A stretch of 64,000 nucleotides of DNA from Streptomyces sp. CB02261 (GTDB lineage: Bacteria > Actinomycetota > Actinomycetes > Streptomycetales > Streptomycetaceae), in NCBI RefSeq assembly GCF_001905665.1, contig NZ_LIVX01000004.1:833019-897018 (forward strand), read 5' to 3'. This document shows, piece by piece, positions 25,582 to 33,075 of the stretch (positions are counted from its first letter, which is position 1; every line of letters starts with the position of its first letter). The translations under genes and the position numbers were made by a program. The notes beneath the pieces are model-generated. The model did not search any database and was not told the origin of the DNA. It was given only the letters and a program-made list of their open reading frames with translations.

Positions 25582-27396
25582 GTGAACGGCGGCAAGGGGA
25601 GACGGCGCCTGGCGGGCCGTGCCACGGCCGGGAGAGGCGCGGCGGCGCGCCGCTCGGCCGGTGCCCGCAGGCGGCTCGGACCGAGCGGCGGCGAGGTCCC
25701 CCTCGACCGGATCACCACCCGCGGTCGGCTGGCCTGGCTGAACTCCGCGGGCTCCCGGATCGGCACCACCCTCGACCTGGAACGCACGGCCCAGGAGCTG
25801 GCAGAGTTCACCGTGCCAGGCCTCGCCGACGGCGCCGCCGTCGACATCCTGGAGAGCGTCCTGCGGGGCGACGAGGGCTCACGCTGGACGGGTACGGGCG
25901 TCCCCCTCATGCGGGCCACCGCCCTGTGCGCCGTCGAGGAACTGTCCTCACTGGAGCCCACCCCGGTGGGCGAGACCTCCGCCCGCGCCGAAGAGGCACA
26001 CGAGACGCTGCTCCACCGCTACTGCCTGCGCCAGGGCAAGCCGGTCCTCGTGAGCCGCATGCGGAACGAGGACTTCATCAGGGTCGCGCCCACCGAGAGC
26101 GCCGCGAAGAAGATGCGGGCCGCCGGGGTGCACAGCTATCTCGCGGTGCCGCTGATCGCCCGCGGGCTGCTGCTCGGCAGCGTGGACTTCGTCCGCGGCC
26201 GGGGACGACCGCCGTTCTCGGCCACCGACCTCGCCCTGGCCGAACAGCTCGCCTCCCAGGCCGCCGTCTACATCGACAACGCCCGGCTGTACGGGCGCGA
26301 GCGCGAGCACGTCGTCTCACTGCAGCGCACCCTGCTGCCACGCGCCACGCCGGTGACCCCCGGGCTGCGCGTCCAGGCCGAGTACGCGCCCTCGACGGCC
26401 CACCACGGAGTGGGCGGCGACTGGTACGACGTCATGGCCCTGCCCGGCGGACGGACGGCCCTCATGGTCGGCGACGTCATGGGCCACGGACTGCCCGCCG
26501 CCGCCACCATGGGACGCCTGAGGACGGTGGCCCGCACCCTGATGACCCTGGACATGGCACCGGAACGCGTCCTGGCCCGGCTCGACCTCGCCACACGTGA
26601 CCTGGAGGACGAGCAGGTCGCCACCTTCCTCTGCGCCGTTTTCGACCCGGCCGACTCCACCTACACGCTGGCCAGCGCGGGGCACCTGCCCCCGCTGCTC
26701 CTCGACGGGCAGGGCTCCGCCGAGTTCGCGGACGTACCCGTCGGCGCGCCGCTCGGCGCGGGAGTCATCCCGTACGACCCGATCCGTCTCAAGGTCCCGG
26801 CCGGCGGCAACCTCGTCATGTACACCGACGGCCTCATCAAGTCCCGCCACGCCGACCTGGACCACCAGCTGGACTGCCTGCGCACGGCGGCGCGCGGGCT
26901 GGCACCCGGGGCCCTCGCAGACGGCGGCCTGATCGCGTGCGCCCCCGCCGACGCGTCCCGGTTCGACGAGGCCGTGCTCCTCGTGGCCACCCACGTCTCG
27001 GGCGCCGACGCGCCGGACGCCCCGGCCGACCTGCGCGAGTGGCAGCTGCCCCAGGAGGGGCGCGCCGCGTCCGTCGCCCGGGGCCTGGTCACGGACCAGC
27101 TCGCCGCGTGGGAACTCACGGAACTCGCCGACGTGTGCGAGCTCGTCGTGTCGGAACTCGTGGGCAACGCCCTGCGGTACGGCAACGGCCCCGGCCGGCT
27201 CCGGCTGCTGCGCGGCGAGCGCCTCGTCGTGGAGGTCTCGGACACGGGCCCCGACCTGCCCCAGATCCAGCACGCGGACCTCAGCGACGAGGGCGGCCGC
27301 GGCCTGCAGCTCATCAACATGCTGTGCCGCCGCTGGGGCTCCTGCCGCACCGTCACCGGCAAAGTCGTCTGGGCGGAACAGAACCTGCCCTCCTGA
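25582..27396 (+). CDS. GAF / SpoIIE PP2C phosphatase / HATPase fusion protein
   Basis: A 604-residue signalling protein with three modules. A GAF sensor domain (about 40-235) is followed by a PP2C-type SpoIIE phosphatase (about 255-460) with metal-binding GGDWYDV, GDVMGHG, TDGLIKS and DEAVLL. An anti-sigma-factor-type GHKL kinase domain (about 480-604) has the N-box ELVGNALRYG, the DTGPD motif and a GGRGLQLI lid. It should dephosphorylate an anti-sigma antagonist and may phosphorylate one as well, in a partner-switching circuit. GTG at 25582 follows GGAGG at 8 bp. The basic N-terminal 45 residues show no homology. No anti-sigma antagonist gene is adjacent. Confidence 0.9.
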   Translation: MNGGKGRRRLAGRATAGRGAAARRSAGARRRLGPSGGEVPLDRITTRGRLAWLNSAGSRIGTTLDLERTAQELAEFTVPGLADGAAVDILESVLRGDEGSRWTGTGVPLMRATALCAVEELSSLEPTPVGETSARAEEAHETLLHRYCLRQGKPVLVSRMRNEDFIRVAPTESAAKKMRAAGVHSYLAVPLIARGLLLGSVDFVRGRGRPPFSATDLALAEQLASQAAVYIDNARLYGREREHVVSLQRTLLPRATPVTPGLRVQAEYAPSTAHHGVGGDWYDVMALPGGRTALMVGDVMGHGLPAAATMGRLRTVARTLMTLDMAPERVLARLDLATRDLEDEQVATFLCAVFDPADSTYTLASAGHLPPLLLDGQGSAEFADVPVGAPLGAGVIPYDPIRLKVPAGGNLVMYTDGLIKSRHADLDHQLDCLRTAARGLAPGALADGGLIACAPADASRFDEAVLLVATHVSGADAPDAPADLREWQLPQEGRAASVARGLVTDQLAAWELTELADVCELVVSELVGNALRYGNGPGRLRLLRGERLVVEVSDTGPDLPQIQHADLSDEGGRGLQLINMLCRRWGSCRTVTGKVVWAEQNLPS

Positions 27397-27578
27397 AGGC
27401 CGGACGGACCCGCCCCCGAGAACGGAACAGACCTGCCTCCTGACCGATCCGACGCGCGTCGGGCACCGACCTGACGTGCGTCGGGTTTGGCCGCACGACA
27501 AGCGGCAAGGCGAATCCCTGGGCGCCCAGCAAGCAGTGACGTACAGCCAGCCAGGAGTCACCTTCCAGGAAGGCAGCC

Positions 27579-28208
27579 ATGTCGACCCTGACCGTAGTTC
27601 TCATCATCGTGGTGCTGGTCGCCGCGCTCGTCGGGGCGGGCCTGCTGCTGCGGGCCCGCAGGGGCCCGGGCGGTGAGGCGCGCGCCCTGAAGCGCCGCTT
27701 CGGCCCCGAGTACGGCCGCACCCTCGCACGACACGGCGACGACCAGGAGTCCGCCCACCGCGACCTGCACGAGCGGGTCGAACGGTACGGCCGCATCCGG
27801 CACCTGCCGCTGGAGGCGGCGACCCGCGAGCACTACGTCGCTCGCTGGACCGTGCTCCAGGAGCGCTTCGTCGACAGCCCGCGGCAGGCCGTCGCCGACG
27901 CCGACGAGCTCCTCACGCGCATCGCCGCGACCCGGGGCTTCCCCGAGCCCGACCGCGCCGAGGAACAGCTCGCCGCCCTGTCGGTGCACCATCCGCACCA
28001 CGTCGAGGGCCTGCGCACGGTACGCCGTGCGGCGCACTCGCCCTCCGTCTCCACCGAGGAGCTGCGCGAGGCGCTGGTGCACGCGCGTGCCCTGTTCGAG
28101 GACCTGACAGCGACCGGGACCCCGGCCGGTACCGACCCTGCCCGCACCCGCCCGATCACCGGGCATGACCGCGGGCACCTCCTCAAGCCGAAGGGAAGTG
28201 GCGCGTGA
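27579..28208 (+). CDS. Membrane-anchored protein with a conserved FVDSP domain
   Basis: A 209-residue protein of unknown function. An N-terminal hydrophobic segment (residues 4-26) is followed by Arg-rich sequence, giving a single-pass anchor with the bulk in the cytoplasm. The soluble part contains LQERFVDSPRQAVADADELLTRI and later STEELREALVHARALFEDL. Both segments have clear counterparts at the same relative positions in the next gene. ATG at 27579 has AGGAAGG upstream. Its stop overlaps the next start (TGATG), so the two are coupled. I recall no named family with confidence. Confidence 0.72.
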   Translation: MSTLTVVLIIVVLVAALVGAGLLLRARRGPGGEARALKRRFGPEYGRTLARHGDDQESAHRDLHERVERYGRIRHLPLEAATREHYVARWTVLQERFVDSPRQAVADADELLTRIAATRGFPEPDRAEEQLAALSVHHPHHVEGLRTVRRAAHSPSVSTEELREALVHARALFEDLTATGTPAGTDPARTRPITGHDRGHLLKPKGSGA

Positions 28209-29026
28209 TGGCACGCGAGAACCGGGACCAGGAGGCCGCGGCGGAAGGGATCGCCCAGAGCTCGTCCGCGCCGACCCCCAGAAGAACGACGGGGCCCGCC
28301 GGCGACCCGGCGCCCGCCGGATGCGGGGAGGTCCCCTCCCCGGCCGCCCGGAGCACCGGCCCTCTCGCGACACCGCCGCCCGCACCGCCGGTGGCCGCCT
28401 CGCCGCCGCCCGCCCCGCCCACGTCGCCGCCGGTGGCGCTGTCGCAGGCGCCCCAGTCCGCCGTACCGTCCGAAGACCCCGGCGCCACGGGCCGGAACGG
28501 CGGGAGCCGTACGAGCGCTCCCACCGCGACCCCCGCCGCGCCCCGCGGACGGGACACGACGGACCGGCCGGGCGGCCACGTCCCCGGCGACGGCCACGGC
28601 CCGGGGCGCGTCCACGACGGCGGACACGGCCTCCGCGATGCCGAGCGACCTGGCGGCGAGCACGGCCCCGGCGGTGCCGACCGGCCCACCGGCCCCGCGG
28701 CCGGTACGGGACACGGGCCCGGCACCGACGGCCACGGCCCGGCCGCGCAGCTGCTCGGCGACGGCGAACGCGACCGTCTCGGACAGCGTCTGCACGAGGC
28801 GCTCGCCGGGTTCGTCGACTCGCCCCAGGAGTCGGTCGCCGAGGCGGCCGAGGTCCTCGCCGAGGCGGAACGGCAGCTCATCGCCTCGCTGAAGGACCGT
28901 CGGGCGAAGTTGCAGAAGGGCTGGCAGGTGAACGGCGACGCGGGTGGCTCGCGTCCCGACACCGAGCAGCTCCGACTCACCCTGCGGACCTACCGCGAGG
29001 TGACGGAACGGCTGCTCCGGGCGTGA
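28208..29026 (+). CDS. Low-complexity protein with a C-terminal FVDSP domain
   Basis: A 272-residue protein. Residues 1-180 are disordered and rich in Pro, Ala and Gly, with Gly-His-Gly motifs (GHGPG, GGHG). The C-terminal 90 residues are helical and contain LAGFVDSPQESVAEAAEVLAEA and DTEQLRLTLRTYREVTERLL, matching the domain of the preceding protein. ATG at 28208 overlaps the previous stop by one base; GTG at 28205 is an alternative. No signal peptide or membrane segment is present. The shared domain and coupling suggest the two products act together, one anchored in the membrane and one soluble. Function unknown. Confidence 0.7.
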   Translation: MARENRDQEAAAEGIAQSSSAPTPRRTTGPAGDPAPAGCGEVPSPAARSTGPLATPPPAPPVAASPPPAPPTSPPVALSQAPQSAVPSEDPGATGRNGGSRTSAPTATPAAPRGRDTTDRPGGHVPGDGHGPGRVHDGGHGLRDAERPGGEHGPGGADRPTGPAAGTGHGPGTDGHGPAAQLLGDGERDRLGQRLHEALAGFVDSPQESVAEAAEVLAEAERQLIASLKDRRAKLQKGWQVNGDAGGSRPDTEQLRLTLRTYREVTERLLRA

Positions 29027-29046
29027 CCGGCAGCACCACCGCACAG

Positions 29047-29081
29047 GACGGAAGCCCCCGCGACAGCCGGGGGCTTCCGTC
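29047..29081 (+). terminator. Strong hairpin after the FVDSP gene pair
   Basis: GACGGAAGCCCCCG and CGGGGGCTTCCGTC form a perfect 14-bp stem with a 7-nt loop, 20 bases past the stop codon. It separates the pair from the gene that starts at 29216. Confidence 0.75.
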
Positions 29082-29215
29082 ATGACGGCCCCCGCACCCG
29101 GCCATCGGAACCGCGAGCCCAGCGCCCCGGCCCACGAGCCCCGTGCCACTCGCCCCGCCCCGGAACGCCCCGCCCCGCCGCGACCGCCCGACACCGGCTG
29201 GGGGACGATGGCGGG

Positions 29216-30274
29216 ATGAACACGCAACGGGGAAACAGTGCACAGGCATCGATCGGGGAGCTCGCCCTGCGGCTCGTCGCGGCGGACACCGACGGCTGGA
29301 CGCCGGAAGGGGTCAAGGCCGCCGGGGCCGAGATGGGATGGGTCTGGAAGGAAGGGGCCCACGGGCCGGTCCTGGTGACCGGTCGGGCCGCGGGCGACGC
29401 CCGCCCGCGCCCGGTCGGCGAGTACGAGAAGCGGTACGTCCACGGCGAGTCGTACGTGGAGATCGCGGTCCCGCTGGCCACGCCCGCGCCGGACGCCGCG
29501 GCGCAGGCCGCCGCCTTCCGCGCCGCCAAGGACGAGGTGACCGCGGTGCTGGGCGATCCGTCCGTCATGGGCTCGCACGGCGACATGGGTCCCTTCTACG
29601 ACAGCGAACCGGACTGGGGCGCCCCCTTCCTGCGCTGGCGCGGCAGGGCGAACACGCTCGAACTGCGCGCCGGCAAGGCGGGCCCGGAGCTGGTCCTGCA
29701 GCCCACCGACCCGGCGGAGAACTGGTTCTGGCGTCAGGGGGTCGGTGAGGAACACTCGATCAGCGGCTTCTTCGGCAGCAACCGGGACGAGGCCAACATC
29801 GGCCTCGGCTTCCCCGGCGGCTGGACCGCCCGGAGCTGGGAGACCGTCACCCGGTCGCTGGGGGACTTCCTGGGAGCGCTGCCCGCCGAGGCCACCGCCC
29901 TGGGCGTCCGGTTCGCGATGCCGTTCTACGGACGCAACAGCCGCAGCGCGCCCCTCCTGTTCGAGGTGGTGTGCGGCGACCGGCTCTCGATCGGCTGCTT
30001 CGTCCCGGACGACGTCGACGCGGCCGCCCTCGGCTGGGGCACGGTCGCGGAACACCCGCGCACGGCCGCGGTGTTCGCCGACGACGACCCGAAGTGGCGG
30101 GTGGACGCGGGCGGCCCCGGCGAGCCGAAGGGCCGCGCACTCGCGGAGATGCTCGTGGCGACGGCCAGGGCGGCCGGGGTGAGCGAGCCCACCGACCTCA
30201 TCGTCGGTGGGGAGGCGTGCTACGTGGACGGCTACAGCCTCACGTTCTACGGGCTGGGCCTGCCGACCGGCTGA
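29216..30274 (+). CDS. Uncharacterised protein
   Basis: A 352-residue protein with no signal peptide or membrane segment and an acidic, Trp-rich composition. The pattern WTPEGVKAAGAEMGWVWKEG near the start and WRGRANTLELRAGKAGPELVLQPTDPAENWFWRQG in the middle suggest two related alpha/beta halves of the kind seen in proteins that compute a normalised beta-sheet fold. No catalytic motif is visible. ATG at 29216. It is flanked by terminators on both sides (29047-29081 and 30301-30338), so it is monocistronic. I cannot name a function. The two-domain look resembles immunity-type proteins, but no toxin gene is nearby. Confidence 0.65.
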   Translation: MNTQRGNSAQASIGELALRLVAADTDGWTPEGVKAAGAEMGWVWKEGAHGPVLVTGRAAGDARPRPVGEYEKRYVHGESYVEIAVPLATPAPDAAAQAAAFRAAKDEVTAVLGDPSVMGSHGDMGPFYDSEPDWGAPFLRWRGRANTLELRAGKAGPELVLQPTDPAENWFWRQGVGEEHSISGFFGSNRDEANIGLGFPGGWTARSWETVTRSLGDFLGALPAEATALGVRFAMPFYGRNSRSAPLLFEVVCGDRLSIGCFVPDDVDAAALGWGTVAEHPRTAAVFADDDPKWRVDAGGPGEPKGRALAEMLVATARAAGVSEPTDLIVGGEACYVDGYSLTFYGLGLPTG

Positions 30275-30300
30275 GCTCCCGCGACGGCGCGGAGGCCGGA

Positions 30301-30338
30301 CAGCGCCGGTTCCCCCCGGACGGCGGGAACCGGCGCTG
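30301..30338. terminator. Bidirectional hairpin between the unknown gene and the LPMO gene
   Basis: A 14-bp perfect stem (CAGCGCCGGTTCCC with GGGAACCGGCGCTG) and a 10-nt loop sit between two convergent genes, 11 bp from the LPMO stop. Confidence 0.75.
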
Positions 30339-30348
30339 CCTCCAGCGG

Positions 30349-31467
30349 CTACGGGGTGACGCAGACGACCGAGCCGACCGGGAAGTCGTTGCCGGTCGAC
30401 GTCGCCGTGAACCCGAAGGTGACGCTGCCGTTCGGGGGCACGGTCCGGTTGTAGTCGAGGTTCCCGACCGTGAGCGTGCCGTCGGATCCGGTGCTCAGTG
30501 CGCCGTTCCACAGGCTGTTGACCCGGGTGCCCGCGCCGGGCGTCCATCGCACGGCCCATCCGTCACGTGGAGTCGTGCCGTGGTTCATGACCTCGACGGA
30601 ACCCTGGAAGCCGCCGTTCCAGGCGTTGGTCACGTGGTAGACGGCCATGCACCCCGTGTGCGGGTCGGTGGGGGTGGGCGTCGGAGTGGGAGTGGGCGTG
30701 GGGGTCGGCGTCGGGGTCGGTGTGGGCGTCGGGGTGGGTGTGCCGCCCGAGCCGCGGATGCCGGTCACTTCGCCGTTTCCGCCGTCGAAGACGACGTCGG
30801 AGCAGGAGAAGAAGTTCTCCTGACTGTCCGAGCGCACCCACTGGATGAACAGCACCGCGTCACCCGAGCGGCCCGCGGGCAGGCTCAGATCCCAGTGGTA
30901 GTGGCCGCCGTCCGTGCCCGGGGAGCCCGTCTGCGGGGGATCGGTGACGGTCTGGATCAGTTCCAGGTCGTCCCAGCCCAGCTCGGAGGCGGGCGAGTAG
31001 CCGGGCTTGGACAGGTACACCCGGAAGGAGCCCGGGTGCGCCGCCCAGTTGCTGTGCCTGACCTGGATCGTCCTGCCCGACGTCAGATGCGTGCGGGGCC
31101 AGTCGGTGCGGGCCGCGTTGTACCCGGTGAAGTCGTACGGCGACCGGTCACCGGCGCTGCACAGCTTTCCGTCCGGGACGTACCCGGCTCCGCGTCCGCC
31201 CGCCTGGGAGTCGAGCACGGCGAACCAGTTGTAGAGGGCGTTCGCACCGCTCTCGTCGAGCGCCGCCCTGCACGCGGGGTTGGTCGGGTCCAGGGCGCCG
31301 GTGCCGGTCTTGGCGTCCAGCCAGCAGAGGTAGGTGCGCGACCCCGGCATCATGGTGACACCGTGCGCCTGCGCACTGCCCTGGCCCAGGAGGGTCAGGC
31401 CGATGCCGGCGAGGAGCGTCGCGAGGACCGCTGCCAGGGAGGCGAGTCGTTTCTTCCGTCCAGCCAT
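30349..31467 (-). CDS. Cellulose-active lytic polysaccharide monooxygenase (AA10) with CBM2
   Basis: A 372-residue secreted copper enzyme that cleaves crystalline cellulose oxidatively. The signal peptide ends at AQA; cleavage leaves His35 as the N-terminal histidine. With His144 (AAHPG) it forms the copper histidine brace, at the same numbers as in the S. coelicolor cellulose-active LPMO CelS2. The catalytic domain spans 35-228. A Thr-Pro linker (about 243-268) leads to a CBM2 cellulose-binding domain with AWNGGFQGSVEVMN and SLWNG. ATG at 31467 has AGGAG upstream. It lies 156 bp after the GH12 gene on the same strand. No CebR box of its own was seen, so it may be read from the GH12 promoter. 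Confidence 0.94.
   Translation of the reverse strand: MAGRKKRLASLAAVLATLLAGIGLTLLGQGSAQAHGVTMMPGSRTYLCWLDAKTGTGALDPTNPACRAALDESGANALYNWFAVLDSQAGGRGAGYVPDGKLCSAGDRSPYDFTGYNAARTDWPRTHLTSGRTIQVRHSNWAAHPGSFRVYLSKPGYSPASELGWDDLELIQTVTDPPQTGSPGTDGGHYHWDLSLPAGRSGDAVLFIQWVRSDSQENFFSCSDVVFDGGNGEVTGIRGSGGTPTPTPTPTPTPTPTPTPTPTPTPTDPHTGCMAVYHVTNAWNGGFQGSVEVMNHGTTPRDGWAVRWTPGAGTRVNSLWNGALSTGSDGTLTVGNLDYNRTVPPNGSVTFGFTATSTGNDFPVGSVVCVTP
30667..30741 (-). repeat. Coding Thr-Pro repeat (LPMO linker)
   Basis: 75 bp encode twelve Thr-Pro dipeptides plus a Thr as an imperfect 6-bp tandem repeat with varied third positions. Codon variation shows selection on the peptide rather than recent slippage. It is a flexible, probably O-glycosylated linker between the catalytic and cellulose-binding domains. 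Confidence 0.9.
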
Positions 31468-31623
31468 CGTGTCTCCTGTACGTGGGGGGGGGAACTGTTC
31501 TCCGGTCGGTGTTCTCCTCGTGCGGTGGCGGTCCGTGGCGAGCCCCGCCCCCGTGCCCGGTACGGGCGGGGGAGGGGAGGGGGCGGAGCTCGCGGCGGTG
31601 ATCCGTATCGCTCGCGGATCGGA

Positions 31624-32760
31624 TCAGGTGCAGGTGGCGCCGTTGAGGCGGAACCCCGACGCCGGCGCGAACGTGCCGCTGTACGTGCCCTGGAAGCCGA
31701 AGGTCTGGCCGGCTCCGGCCGCGATCCGCGCGTTGTGCGCGAGGCCCGTCGCCGTCACGGCCCCGGAGCTCGCGGTGACGGCGGCGTTCCACGCGTGGGT
31801 GACGCGCTGGCCCGAGGGCAGGGTGAAGGACAGCGTCCACGGGTCGACGGGGGCCGACCCGGTGTTGGTGACGGTGACGTCGGCGGTGAAGCCGCCGGTC
31901 CAGACGTTCGTCGCGTACGTCACCTTGCAGGCGGTCGACGGGCCGGGTTCGCCGGGGCCGGGCTCTCCGGGACCGGGGTCGCCGAGGTTCACGGCCGAGG
32001 AGAAGGAGTTCACGGTGAGCCCGGCGCCGCCCTGCCACGGCTCGAAGCCGGCCTGGACACTGGTCAGGTACCAGGTGTTCTGGGCCATGCCACGGGAGAC
32101 GGTCTCCCGGACGAAGTCCATGACGTCGAAGCTCCAGCTGGGGACGGCCGACGGCGCGACGAACGAGATGACGTCGTTGGAACCGTTGCTGCCCGTCCAC
32201 ACCTGCCAGGTGCGCCCGCCCACGGTCGTGCTGCCCACCGGTGAGCCGATCGGCTGGACCGGGCCGACCTTGTGGAACCAGATCATGATCTCGGTCCGGT
32301 TGACCCCGTCGGTCCGGGGGGTGGGGTCCAGCCAGATGTCGTACGAGGCGTTGTACACGGCGTCGCCGACGAAGCCGTACGAGATGCTGCTGGGGGCGCC
32401 GGCGATGCCGCTGAGCCGCGCCGGGAGGGCGGTCCCCGGCGAACAGTTGGTGTAGTGGCAGCCGTTGAAGACCGAGGGGTACGACTTGGGGGCGCCGTCG
32501 GTGGGCACGGCGCCGTCGGCACGGGTCACCCGGAAGCCGGTGTCCGTGGCGGTCACGCACTGGGCGGCGCCGGTGCCCCAGCGGTTGTTCTGGACCACGT
32601 AGCGGCCCTGGATCGTGGTCGAGCCGTACTGGTCGCAGATCAGGGTGTCGGCCTGGGCCGCCGGCGCGGCGGCCACGAGAGCCGCGACGGTGGCGAGGGC
32701 GGTGAGCAGCGCGCCGAGGACGGCGCGGGCGGTGCTGGGGCGGTGCGGTGACGCTCGCAT
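31624..32760 (-). CDS. Secreted GH12 endoglucanase with CBM2
   Basis: A 378-residue secreted cellulase. The signal peptide covers residues 1-36 (cleavage after AQA). The GH12 domain (about 37-260) has the nucleophile Glu in NRTEIMIWFH and the acid/base Glu in VQAGFEPW, plus the GYEIMIWL-like beta-jelly-roll pattern. A GEPGP repeat linker (about 263-275) leads to a C-terminal CBM2 with VWTGGFTADVTVTN and HAWNA. ATG at 32760; the longer open frame covers promoter DNA. It is transcribed divergently from the GH9 gene, and a CebR-type box lies 67 bp upstream of the start. It hydrolyses internal beta-1,4-glucan bonds. Confidence 0.94.
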   Translation of the reverse strand: MRASPHRPSTARAVLGALLTALATVAALVAAAPAAQADTLICDQYGSTTIQGRYVVQNNRWGTGAAQCVTATDTGFRVTRADGAVPTDGAPKSYPSVFNGCHYTNCSPGTALPARLSGIAGAPSSISYGFVGDAVYNASYDIWLDPTPRTDGVNRTEIMIWFHKVGPVQPIGSPVGSTTVGGRTWQVWTGSNGSNDVISFVAPSAVPSWSFDVMDFVRETVSRGMAQNTWYLTSVQAGFEPWQGGAGLTVNSFSSAVNLGDPGPGEPGPGEPGPSTACKVTYATNVWTGGFTADVTVTNTGSAPVDPWTLSFTLPSGQRVTHAWNAAVTASSGAVTATGLAHNARIAAGAGQTFGFQGTYSGTFAPASGFRLNGATCT

Positions 32761-33075
32761 CCGGGGGGCCTCTCCGGGAGGGGGATCGAGGGGCTGGGTC
32801 AGGGGAGCGGTCCTCGACAGCTGTCTCTGGGAGCGCTCCCATGCCGCTTTGCAGGGCACTGTAGGAGCACGAGGTGTCCCTGACAACCCGTCGGAACCGA
32901 ACGCGCTCCGCCGCGTCGGGCGCGAGTCGGGGCCGGGATCGGGCGCGTTCCGTCCGGGCCGTTGACGCGTCCTCGGTCGGGCGTGACTATGTCTCCTGCG
33001 ATATGGGAGCGCTCCCATCCGTGCGGGCCGCTTCGTCCCCCGCACGTCGCTCCGCCCCCTCCGAGGAGCTCAGAC
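32761..33075. promoter_or_regulatory. Divergent cellulase promoter region with two CebR boxes
   Basis: This 315-bp gap holds two perfect 14-bp palindromes, TGGGAGCGCTCCCA, at 32828-32841 and 33004-33017, the operator of the cellobiose-responsive repressor CebR. The minus promoter toward GH12 is TTGTCA (32881-32886), 17 bp, ACTGTA read as TACAGT (32858-32863). The plus promoter toward GH9 is TTGACG (32962-32967), 17 bp, GACTAT (32985-32990). Each operator lies just downstream of its promoter, so bound repressor would block elongation. Confidence 0.85.

Noticed and set aside
30667..30741. Possible CRISPR or tandem repeat array
   Set aside because: The 6-bp pattern encodes a Thr-Pro linker in frame, with varied codons and no spacers.
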